Both the position numbers and the translations under genes were made by a program. Shown piece by piece: positions 9,704 to 17,726 of a DNA stretch of 64,000 nt. Every line of letters begins with the position of its first letter. Within the stretch, counting starts at the first letter, position 1. The notes under the pieces were generated by a model. That model made no database searches, had not been told where the DNA came from, and was given only the letters and a program-made list of their open reading frames with translations. Location: positions 1,550,001-1,614,000 of the forward strand of contig NZ_CP081299.1 in assembly GCF_019711195.1 (NCBI RefSeq), in the 5' to 3' direction. Source of the DNA: Dyadobacter sp. NIV53 (GTDB lineage Bacteria > Bacteroidota > Bacteroidia > Cytophagales > Spirosomataceae).

Positions 9704-9801
9704 CATAAGGTTTTTAGTAAAAATTAAAAGTAAACGGCAGCAGGAGCAGATTACGGTTTCCGGTAAAAAAGTTTCTGTTAAACACATAGTAATATCTGAT
9801 A

Positions 9802-10485
9802 ATGAAAAAGCTTTGGTGGAAAATCCTTTGTATTATTTTAATATTTTACGTCATCATAAATGGCCTGATGGGCCCGGTACCACATTTACCTATTTTGAAT
9901 GAAAGTATCCGGAATACCTATTTTCATGTAGCGTTGTGGCTGGCTATGACTCTGTTATTGTTTACTTCCATGATATTCTCGGTTCGTTATCTGAACAGCG
10001 GAAATATAAAGCATGATGACATAGCCAGTGAACTTGCCAAATCGGGATTATTCTACGGAATTCTGGGTTGTTTGAGTGGTTCGGTATGGGCTAATTTTAC
10101 ATGGGGTGATCCTTGGCCAAATGATCCGAAATTGAACGGGGCTGCTGTTGGTATACTGATTTATCTTGCCTATTTATTATTAAGAAGTTCATTTGAGGAC
10201 GAACAGCGCAGAGCCAGAATTGCTTCTGTTTATAACATTTTCGCTTTTGCTGTTTTTGTTCCTCTTATTTATATTCTTCCACGCCTTACAGATTCATTAC
10301 ATCCAGGAAGCGGTGGTAACAGCACATTCGGTTCTTATGATATGAATAATGACCTTCGGATGGTTTTTTATCCGGCTATTATCGGCTGGATTTTGTTAGG
10401 TCTTTGGTTTGCTGAATTGAGGGTCAGAATTAAAAGAATCAATCGTTTCAGGGAAGAAGATTTTTTGGAAGTGAAAAAATCCTGA
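9802..10485 (+). CDS. ccmC: Cytochrome c maturation heme protein CcmC
   Basis: 227 residues with six predicted membrane helices. It has the tryptophan-rich WGDPWPNDPKLNG segment (WWD-type heme-handling motif, about residues 95-108) and flanking histidines in MGPVPHLPI and YFHVALW that fit the axial ligands of CcmC. CcmC delivers heme to CcmE in the periplasm. It starts with ATG 98 bases after ccmB. Confidence 0.93.
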   Translation: MKKLWWKILCIILIFYVIINGLMGPVPHLPILNESIRNTYFHVALWLAMTLLLFTSMIFSVRYLNSGNIKHDDIASELAKSGLFYGILGCLSGSVWANFTWGDPWPNDPKLNGAAVGILIYLAYLLLRSSFEDEQRRARIASVYNIFAFAVFVPLIYILPRLTDSLHPGSGGNSTFGSYDMNNDLRMVFYPAIIGWILLGLWFAELRVRIKRINRFREEDFLEVKKS

Positions 10486-10566
10486 CAGCGCAAGCCTCAC
10501 ATTTTGAAGAAACTGTAAACATTTCAAAACAAAAATTCGTTAAGAATTAAGTACATAATAAATACC

Positions 10567-10794
10567 ATGAAAAAAGTCTTTTCCATTCTGATTTCACTTA
10601 TTATTTTCTCCGGAAATTTGTTAGCGCAAACTACTGTGGACAATACCGTTCCAATGGCTGACAAATTACGGGAAGATGGTAAAATCTGGGTTGTTGTTGC
10701 TGTTATTGCTGTCGTTTTTGCCGGGATTGCAATTAATATGATCCGGTTGGAATTGAGGGTTGGCAAAATTGAAAAAGAATTAAATATCAAGTAA
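10567..10794 (+). CDS. ccmD: CcmD-like small membrane protein
   Basis: 75 residues: a signal-like N-terminus (MKKVFSILISLIIFSGNLLAQ), a short periplasmic stretch and one transmembrane helix (about 42-62) ending in the cytoplasmic RLELRVGKIEKEL. CcmD in other bacteria is a tiny single-helix protein that joins CcmC and CcmE to the CcmAB complex; this copy has an additional cleavable-looking leader. Position between ccmC and ccmE (6 bases before ccmE) is the main support. Confidence 0.8.
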   Translation: MKKVFSILISLIIFSGNLLAQTTVDNTVPMADKLREDGKIWVVVAVIAVVFAGIAINMIRLELRVGKIEKELNIK

Positions 10795-10800
10795 AAACGT

Positions 10801-11235
10801 ATGAAGAAGATACAGATATTCGGTCTTGTGATAGTAGCCGTAGCAATTGGAATCATTATATCAACGGCTGGTGATGCAAGCACTTATGTAAACTTTTCCA
10901 AAGCACAGGAATTGGCTTCCAGCGGTGATAATGAAAGTATTCACGTTGTTGGTAAATTAAAGAAAAATACGTCAGGACAGATCCTGGAAATGGATTACCA
11001 TCCCGAAATTGATCCAAACTACTTCACTTTTACTTTGATCGACAATAACAATGTGGCTCAGAAAGTAGTATATAAAAGTACCAAACCTCAGGATTTTGAT
11101 AAATCTGAACAGGTTGTGGTAGTTGGAAAAATGCAAAACGGCACTTTCGCAGCGGAGAAAATCCTGATGAAGTGTCCATCTAAATACGAAAACGGAAAAT
11201 TGGAAACAACCGAGGCTACCGCATCTAAATCATGA
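10801..11235 (+). CDS. ccmE: Heme chaperone CcmE, cysteine (CxxxY) variant
   Basis: 144 residues: an N-terminal membrane anchor (about 5-24) and a periplasmic OB-fold ending in AEKILMKCPSKYENG. In classical CcmE the heme is bound covalently to the histidine of an HxxxY motif (LAKHDENY in E. coli). Here the aligned segment is LMKCPSKY, so cysteine replaces histidine and the tyrosine is kept. This is the CxxxY form known from the variant called System I*. It overlaps ccmF by 4 bases (ATGA), which implies translational coupling. Confidence 0.92.
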   Translation: MKKIQIFGLVIVAVAIGIIISTAGDASTYVNFSKAQELASSGDNESIHVVGKLKKNTSGQILEMDYHPEIDPNYFTFTLIDNNNVAQKVVYKSTKPQDFDKSEQVVVVGKMQNGTFAAEKILMKCPSKYENGKLETTEATASKS

Positions 11236-13829
11236 TCCATACCACTATCGGAAGCGCAGGTCACCTGCTGGTAATTATCGCATTTGTATCGGCATTAGTA
11301 GCCACCTTTGCTTATTTTAAAGCCGGAATGGCTAATACGCCTGTGGATGATCTGGCGATCTGGAAACGTTTTGCCCGTGTAACTTATGTTGTTCACGTAC
11401 TGGCTGTGTTAGGTGTCGTTTTCTCCTTATACTGGATTATCGGTAATCATTATTTTGAATATCATTATGCCTGGAAAAACTCTTCCCTTTCCTTACCGAC
11501 CGGCTATACTATTTCCAGTTTCTGGCAGGATCAGGAAGGCAGTTTCCTGCTTTGGATATTCTGGAATGTCGTTTTAGGATCAGTTCTGATCTTTACCAAC
11601 AGATCCTGGGAAGCCCCGGTTATGACTGTTTTTGCTCTTGTACAGGCATTTTTGACTTCCATGATTCTGGGAGTTGTCATTCCCGGATTGGATGTTAAAA
11701 TCGGCTCTACTCCATTTCTTCTGCTAAAAGAAGTAATGCCTGATATTCCAGTGTTTAAAATGGATCCGAATTTCATTGCAAAAGACGGAAACGGTTTAAA
11801 TCCGCTTTTACAAAATTATTGGATGGTTATTCACCCTCCTACCTTGTTTTTAGGTTTTGCTTCTACGCTAATTCCATTTTCATTTGCGATTGCCGGTTTA
11901 TGGACAAAAAAAATTCAGGAATGGATTCGTCCTGCTTTACCGTGGGCATTATTTTCAGCATTGGTTTTAGGTGTAGGTGTTTTGATGGGTGCTTATTGGG
12001 CATACGAAACGCTTAATTTTGGCAGTTACTGGAACTGGGATCCCGTAGAGAATTCTTCAATTGTTCCCTGGCTGGTTCTTGTTGCGGCAATTCACACCAT
12101 GATTATCGCACGCAAAAATGCAACTGCATTAAAAACTTCGTTCATCTTAACTATTACAACTTTCATTCTGGTACTCTATTCTACGTTCATGACACGGAGC
12201 GGGGTTCTTGGAAATGCGTCGGTTCACTCATTTACGGATTTGGGATTGTCCGGTCAGCTACTGGTTTATCTATTGACATTCCTGATTGTCGCCATTGGTT
12301 TACTTGCATATCGCTGGAAAAGCCTTCCGTCGGACGAAGAGGAAGTTTCCACTTATTCCCAGGAGTTCTGGATTTTTATTGGAGCAACCTTATTGTGTCT
12401 TTCCGGTTTTCAAATTCTTGCTACTACTTCGATTCCGGTTTATAATAAAATAGCAGAAGCCTTTGGAACAGTACTAAATATGGCTTTACCGGCCGATCAG
12501 GTTGGACATTATAACAAATTTCAGCTTTGGTTTTTCTCCCTGATTATCGTCCTAACAGGTATTGGCCAATATTTCTGGTGGAAACGTGTTGGAAAGGATA
12601 AACTTCAGGCTTTGTACAATCCATTGCTTATTGCGTTAATTATCAGCGCGGCTGTCATTACAATCCAGGGTGTTAAGGATATTCAGTATATCGTGCTACT
12701 GACCACTTCCATATTTGCGATTGTTGCGAACGGTACTATTTTGTTCAACATTGCACGGGGAAATTATACATTGTCGGGTGGTGCTGTAACGCACATTGGT
12801 GTTGCCTTGATGCTGATCGGAATCCTGTTCTCATCTGCTTATACCAAAGTAGTTTCTATTAACAATTCGGGGCTGATGATTTCCCGCAGCGAAGAATTTA
12901 CCAACAACGATAATAAAGAAAATAAAGAAAACATCACGCTATGGCTTAATAAGCCGGAAAAAATGGGTGATTATATGCTTACCTGGCGGGATGTCCGTGT
13001 AGAACCGCGCAGCATTCCTGAATACATTTCAAAAAGCTGGGTTGATATTATTGAAAACGACTTCCACGCTGTTGCGCTCAGGGATATTGTTGTAAACGAT
13101 AAGAAGTATTATTCCAAAGGCGATACCCTGGAAATCTTCCCTGAAAATTTTTATTACGAAATTGAGTACCGGGAACCTTCCGGACGTGTTTTCAATCTTT
13201 TCCCTCGCGTTCAGATTAATCCAAGAATGGGTGGAATTGTGTCATCTCCGGATATTAGCCGCAAATTAGATAAGGATTTGTACACGTATGTCGCAATGGT
13301 TACCAATCCGACTGCAGAGCCCGTCTGGAGTGCTACTGAGAATTTTACCGCCAGTTTAAGGGATACATTCTTTGTAAATGATTACGTAGCTATTCTGGAT
13401 AATGTAGTCCGTACAGATTCTGTGGAAGGCGTAACTTTGGGAGAAGGCGATGCGGCGGTAAAAGCAATTATCAGGGTATTGGACAACGAGCACGAATATA
13501 TCATTACTCCTTCTTTTGTGATCAGGGATCGGATGGTTGCCCGTAAACCAGAGGTTAACAACGACTTAGGACTGCGTGTTCAGTTCCAGGAAATCAATCC
13601 GCAAACAGGTCAGTTCTCTTTCGCAGTCAATACAACACAACGGGACTATATTGTGATGAAAGCGACCGAAAAACCACTGATTAATATTCTTTGGCTGGGT
13701 ACTTTTGTACTGGTTATAGGTTTCCTGATGGCTACTATCCGGCGATTTAAAGACTTTATAAAAATGAGGGATAAAGAAAATGCCTCTATCAATAAGAACA
13801 GGGAAAAGATTAAGGCACAAGTGGTTTAG
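11232..13829 (+). CDS. ccmF: Heme lyase subunit CcmF
   Basis: 865 residues, a polytopic membrane protein of the CcmF/CcsA family that helps attach heme to apocytochrome c. The WWD motif (SYWNWDPVENSS, about residues 265-276) is intact, the preceding MVIHPPTLFLG stretch carries a conserved histidine, and about 14 membrane helices are followed by a large periplasmic region (about 570-815) and a last helix. It is longer than E. coli CcmF (about 650 residues) because of this periplasmic insert. No ccmG or ccmH gene follows; a strong terminator ends the operon. Confidence 0.95.
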   Translation: MIHTTIGSAGHLLVIIAFVSALVATFAYFKAGMANTPVDDLAIWKRFARVTYVVHVLAVLGVVFSLYWIIGNHYFEYHYAWKNSSLSLPTGYTISSFWQDQEGSFLLWIFWNVVLGSVLIFTNRSWEAPVMTVFALVQAFLTSMILGVVIPGLDVKIGSTPFLLLKEVMPDIPVFKMDPNFIAKDGNGLNPLLQNYWMVIHPPTLFLGFASTLIPFSFAIAGLWTKKIQEWIRPALPWALFSALVLGVGVLMGAYWAYETLNFGSYWNWDPVENSSIVPWLVLVAAIHTMIIARKNATALKTSFILTITTFILVLYSTFMTRSGVLGNASVHSFTDLGLSGQLLVYLLTFLIVAIGLLAYRWKSLPSDEEEVSTYSQEFWIFIGATLLCLSGFQILATTSIPVYNKIAEAFGTVLNMALPADQVGHYNKFQLWFFSLIIVLTGIGQYFWWKRVGKDKLQALYNPLLIALIISAAVITIQGVKDIQYIVLLTTSIFAIVANGTILFNIARGNYTLSGGAVTHIGVALMLIGILFSSAYTKVVSINNSGLMISRSEEFTNNDNKENKENITLWLNKPEKMGDYMLTWRDVRVEPRSIPEYISKSWVDIIENDFHAVALRDIVVNDKKYYSKGDTLEIFPENFYYEIEYREPSGRVFNLFPRVQINPRMGGIVSSPDISRKLDKDLYTYVAMVTNPTAEPVWSATENFTASLRDTFFVNDYVAILDNVVRTDSVEGVTLGEGDAAVKAIIRVLDNEHEYIITPSFVIRDRMVARKPEVNNDLGLRVQFQEINPQTGQFSFAVNTTQRDYIVMKATEKPLINILWLGTFVLVIGFLMATIRRFKDFIKMRDKENASINKNREKIKAQVV

Positions 13830-13850
13830 TATCTTATTGAAGCAGTAAAA

Positions 13851-13883
13851 AGGGTTCCGGCAAATGTTGCCGGAACCCTTTTC
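13851..13883 (+). terminator. Terminator of the ccm operon
   Basis: A perfect 13-base stem (AGGGTTCCGGCAA with TTGCCGGAACCCT), 3-base loop, then TTTTCT. It sits 22 bases past the ccmF stop. Confidence 0.9.
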
Positions 13884-13984
13884 TATTAGAATAAAATTAC
13901 AAAATCACAGAAATAATTAACATCATTTTCAAAATCACAGAAGGATAAAATATTGGTAGCCAAAAGTTATAAGAATTGTTTATA

Positions 13985-14080
13985 GTGCCGCCGGTACGAA
14001 ACGTTACATACCTTTGGCATTAGGATTTCCCCCAACGTTATTAACTTCTACCGCACCGCAGACCGTTGATATAATGTCCC
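13985..14080. repeat. Candidate dispersed intergenic repeat, copy A
   Basis: GTGCCGCCGGTACGAAAC begins a GC-richer patch in an otherwise AT-rich intergenic region. It resembles the start of copy B (GTGCCGTAGCTACGTAAC at 21448). Similarity fades after about 20 bases. The rest of the 308-base stretch 13830-14137 holds the ccm terminator and nothing else I can name. The boundaries given are approximate. Confidence 0.35.
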
Positions 14081-14137
14081 TAATGATACTTTCACTTCAA
14101 TATCTCAAATTCAATATTTATAAATTTAGAAAATTCC

Positions 14138-14530
14138 CTACTTCCCATCCTTTACCTTGTACCTTAATTTGTAATAAGAAATTTCTCTTTCAAATACCTT
14201 AAATCCGGTTTCAGGACATTCTTTTTTTAATTCTGCAAATTGCTTTTCTGCAAGTTTCTCATCCAGTTGCCATAACGTCCCGTTTTTGAGAGAAGTATTA
14301 TCTTCATCCAGCGTTTTTTGCAGCTTTTTAATTACTGGAATTGATTTTGCCAACCCAGGCATTTGCTGTAAGGCATCCAGCTGCTGTGTACTAAAACGGA
14401 AAACATACAATTCTCCACTTTCTTTTTTCATCGTATCCGCAACTGCAAAGGTCTGCGTAAGTAACTTGCAATCCTGACTTTTGACAATGATTGATAAATG
14501 AAAAAAGAAAGCGAAAAAACCGTATTTCAT
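14138..14530 (-). CDS. Small secreted protein of unknown function
   Basis: 130 residues with a short hydrophobic leader (MKYGFFAFFFHLSIIVKSQ), then a soluble, charged, mostly helical domain. It has two cysteines, Cys21 and another in KKECPETGF, that could pair in the periplasm. No recognised family. It starts 10 bases after the stop of the TonB-dependent receptor on the same strand, so it is probably cotranscribed with it. Confidence 0.6.
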   Translation of the reverse strand: MKYGFFAFFFHLSIIVKSQDCKLLTQTFAVADTMKKESGELYVFRFSTQQLDALQQMPGLAKSIPVIKKLQKTLDEDNTSLKNGTLWQLDEKLAEKQFAELKKECPETGFKVFEREISYYKLRYKVKDGK

Positions 14531-14540
14531 TGATTAAATA

Positions 14541-17090
14541 TTAGAATTTAAACCCAACTCTTGTAAAGAAAAATGCACCATTGCTACCCATTTGGACCGG
14601 GTCCCATGCGCCACCTGATTCAGTCAGTAATGGTTTGGACATTGTTGGGTATACATTAAGAATATTGCTTCCGCCAATAGACAAAGAGATATTTTTGGAG
14701 AATTTATAATTAACCGTGAGGTCTGTCTGAACTTTTGGTTTGTACACATCCAGCTCATAATCCCAGTTAGCCAACTTAATCTCCCCAAAGCGGATAAAAC
14801 GCAGCATAAAGCTTAACTTATTAACTGTATAATCAAAAGTTAAATTGATTTTGGAAGGAGGAGCAGAAGCTAATGTAAAACGGCGTTCCCTTTCGTCAAA
14901 ATAAGTATTTTGTTTTCCTTCTAATTTTGGGCTCGTATTTATCGGGCCCAATTTCATCCAGTTTAAATTCGCCGCCAGCGTTGTACTCAACCGTCCTACA
15001 CTAAGTGAAGTACCATGAGCTATAATAATATCCAGTCCTTTTGTGGTCGTTGACGAAAGTGCATTGCTGAAAAACTGGGCTTTTCCTACGCGTAATGCTT
15101 TCAACAAATCACCAATCTCCTCATCTTCATCGCTAAATTGCCCGGTTAAAACTACCCGGTCTTTAACCTTGACATAGTAACCATCCACTGTAACAGATAG
15201 ACTGGAAGCTGGTTTCATCGTAATTCCCAAACTTGCATTTTGTGATGTTTCCTGTTTTAGTTGTGGAATCCCTAATGCCTGTGTTACTGCACTGTTATTA
15301 TTTGCCAGTAAAACTTCAACCGGTTGTCCGTTTACAAAGTTGGTAAAAGTAGAATTAAAGTATTTTTGAGCCAGTGATGGTGCACGGAATCCGGTACTGA
15401 CTGATCCACGAACTGCAAACACTTCTGAAATCTCATATCTGGCACCCAATTTCCCATTTAATGTACTTCCAAAATCGCTGTAATTCTCAAAACGAACAGC
15501 GGCATCAATCAGTAATTTTTTAGTGATATCTGCTTCAACATCAAGATAAACGCCAACATTCGAGCGTCCCTTGCTGGTTGCATCTGTTGGGCTATAGCCA
15601 GGAAATCCCTGAGAACCACCTGCAAAATCAGTATCATAAGTGTCATAAGATGCACGTTCGCCTGCAAATATTTTATAGCGTTCATTCCGGTATTCTCCTC
15701 CGAAAGCTACATTCAGGCCATGCAAGATACTTTTATAATTACGGGTAAAATTCAAATTGGTTACATTCTGAGCCAATTGAAACCCGCCAGCATCAAATGA
15801 TGTCTGGGTTTGTAATCCCATTGATCTGTTTAATGAGTTATTGACAAGGAAATGGAATTTATTCATTCCGTATGTATTGCTCAGATCAATATCCCATTGC
15901 TTCCATATTCCTCTGATACCAACCGTAGCTGCTTTGTCGTCGATTTTACTGGCAATAACCGGATCAAAACCGTTGGGATAAATAGATGGAATATTTCTGT
16001 TATCATTTGAGAAACGTGTCCAGGCATAAGCATCGCCTTTACGCTTATTTAAACCACCAAAACTATAAACCTGAACATTTTTTCCAACAGGAATTTTGGC
16101 ATTGTAATAAAGTGCCGCATTTTTCATTTGCGGATCACCATACTGACGACGCAGAAGTTCTTCGCCCGCATCCGTATTGGCACGGTTGGTGTGGTCGCGA
16201 AAATTGTAATCAGCAGTCACATTCAGAAATCCCTTTTTGGCAATAGCAACCCCATAATTCAGATTGACATTGTAATTCTGCCCGTCAAAATTCTTATTAT
16301 CAAAACGATATTTGGCCTGGTACATTCCTGCATTAACATTGGCAGTCAGCTGGTTGACATTTTCTTTCAAAACAATATTGATCACACCTGCAATGGCATC
16401 CGAACCATATTGTGCCGCAGCTCCGTCACGTAAAATTTCTATTCTTTCTATTGCAGCAGCAGGAATAGCATTTAAATCGGTTCCCGTATTACCACGGCCT
16501 CTTGATCCAAATAAGTTAACCAATGCCGATTGATGACGGCGTTTACCATTAATCAAAACCAAAGTCTGATCAGGACCTAATCCGCGTAATGAAGCCGGGT
16601 CAACATGGTCGGCGCCATCCGATCCGGTCTGGCGGTTAGAGTTAAATGATGGTGCAGCGAATTGTAAAAGCTGGTTCACGTCAAGCTGTCCCTGTTTTGT
16701 TGTGATTTCCTGAATATTGATGATGTCAACCGGAGCAGGTGTATCCGTAGACGAACGATTCATATTACGTGAGCCAACTACGGTTACCTGGCTTAGCAGT
16801 GTTGCATCCTGTAAAGTGAAATTCTGAGTTTCCTGTCCGTTAATTTCCTTTTCAATTTTGTTGTAACCTACATATGTTACTACAAGCGTCGCGCTGGAAT
16901 ATCCAACAGACATTGCATACATACCATTGCCATCAGCAGTAGTGCCATTATTTGTACCTTTTTCAATAATGGATGCGCCAATAAGCGGATCTCCTTTTTC
17001 ATCTGTAATTTTTCCGGCAACTTTAAATTTTTGTGCGTTGGCAGAAAATACCAATAGTGTGAAGATAAACGAGAAATAAATTTTAGTCAT
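14541..17090 (-). CDS. TonB-dependent outer-membrane receptor
   Basis: 849 residues. A signal peptide (1-19, cleavage after SANA), a carboxypeptidase-regulatory-like beta-sandwich (about 20-105, GKITDEKGDPLIGASI), a plug domain (about 115-240, with NQLLQFAAPSFNS, SLRGLGPDQTLVLINGKRRH and ERIEILRDGAAAQYGSDAIAGVINI) and a 22-strand barrel ending in aromatic FFFTRVGFKF. It imports a ligand using TonB energy. No SusD-like partner or sigma/anti-sigma pair is adjacent, so it is not a typical polysaccharide-utilisation receptor; the ligand is unknown. Confidence 0.93.
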   Translation of the reverse strand: MTKIYFSFIFTLLVFSANAQKFKVAGKITDEKGDPLIGASIIEKGTNNGTTADGNGMYAMSVGYSSATLVVTYVGYNKIEKEINGQETQNFTLQDATLLSQVTVVGSRNMNRSSTDTPAPVDIINIQEITTKQGQLDVNQLLQFAAPSFNSNRQTGSDGADHVDPASLRGLGPDQTLVLINGKRRHQSALVNLFGSRGRGNTGTDLNAIPAAAIERIEILRDGAAAQYGSDAIAGVINIVLKENVNQLTANVNAGMYQAKYRFDNKNFDGQNYNVNLNYGVAIAKKGFLNVTADYNFRDHTNRANTDAGEELLRRQYGDPQMKNAALYYNAKIPVGKNVQVYSFGGLNKRKGDAYAWTRFSNDNRNIPSIYPNGFDPVIASKIDDKAATVGIRGIWKQWDIDLSNTYGMNKFHFLVNNSLNRSMGLQTQTSFDAGGFQLAQNVTNLNFTRNYKSILHGLNVAFGGEYRNERYKIFAGERASYDTYDTDFAGGSQGFPGYSPTDATSKGRSNVGVYLDVEADITKKLLIDAAVRFENYSDFGSTLNGKLGARYEISEVFAVRGSVSTGFRAPSLAQKYFNSTFTNFVNGQPVEVLLANNNSAVTQALGIPQLKQETSQNASLGITMKPASSLSVTVDGYYVKVKDRVVLTGQFSDEDEEIGDLLKALRVGKAQFFSNALSSTTTKGLDIIIAHGTSLSVGRLSTTLAANLNWMKLGPINTSPKLEGKQNTYFDERERRFTLASAPPSKINLTFDYTVNKLSFMLRFIRFGEIKLANWDYELDVYKPKVQTDLTVNYKFSKNISLSIGGSNILNVYPTMSKPLLTESGGAWDPVQMGSNGAFFFTRVGFKF

Positions 17091-17317
17091 ATGATGATTT
17101 TTTTAGTAAAACAATTCGCAAAATAAAACAATAAAATTATATGCGGGAAGCACTTCGTCAAAATAATATTTCTCATGTTATCATAATTGCAGAATTTTAT
17201 AAAAAGAAAAACATATTTTCTGGTACTATTGACAGATATAGTTCATAATATGTGCTTTGCTCAATAATTCATCCAAATGCCTGATTTCAAATGTATGATT
17301 GTAATTATTCGAATAGC

Positions 17318-17325
17318 TATCTTTG
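17318..17325 (+). promoter_or_regulatory. Bacteroidota-type promoter for the DUF3817 gene
   Basis: TATCTTTG (exact TAnnTTTG) with a TTG about 16 bases upstream at 17299-17301. It would start transcription near 17332, about 33 bases before the start codon at 17365. Confidence 0.55.
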
Positions 17326-17364
17326 TCTTAGAAAAATACTATCTTTCATTACGCAGTAATTTTT

Positions 17365-17664
17365 ATGTTATCTACTCTTCTTAAATCATCATTGGGTCGC
17401 CTGCGCATTGTTGCAATCCTTGAAGGAATTTCTTTTCTGGTACTTTTAGGAATCGCAATGCCTCTAAAATATCTGGCTGGTATTCCTGAAGTGGTTCGCG
17501 TGGTAGGAATGGCGCATGGCGTACTTTTTGTGCTTTATGTGATATTGTTAATCCAGGTTGCCATTGAAAAGAGCTGGTCTTTTAAAAAATCCATTCTGGC
17601 TTTTATTGCATCTTTTATACCATTCGGCACCTTTTATGCAGATTCAAAATGGTTCAGGGACTAA
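17365..17664 (+). CDS. DUF3817 integral membrane protein
   Basis: 99 residues with three membrane helices: LRIVAILEGISFLVLLGIAMP, a middle segment around AHGVLFVLYVILLIQV, and a last one around ILAFIASFIPFGTFY. The pattern EGxSFLxLLxxAMPLKY, VGMAHGxLF and PFGTFYAD is that of DUF3817 (YdzA-like) proteins. Biochemical role unknown. It is 62 bases upstream of the DUF5916 protein and may share its transcript. Confidence 0.85.
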   Translation: MLSTLLKSSLGRLRIVAILEGISFLVLLGIAMPLKYLAGIPEVVRVVGMAHGVLFVLYVILLIQVAIEKSWSFKKSILAFIASFIPFGTFYADSKWFRD

Positions 17665-17726
17665 TCTGATATTATCAATTCAACTTCCGGATTATCCTAT
17701 TTCTATATTCCTATACCCATCAAAAA

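Noticed and set aside
10524..10883. 119-residue minus-strand frame over ccmD/ccmE
   Set aside because: Low-complexity Ile/Thr/Asn translation typical of the antisense of a membrane gene; it would overlap two well-supported genes.
14014..14202. 62-residue plus-strand frame after the ccm terminator
   Set aside because: Low-complexity, overlaps the secreted protein gene on the other strand, and no promoter is close.
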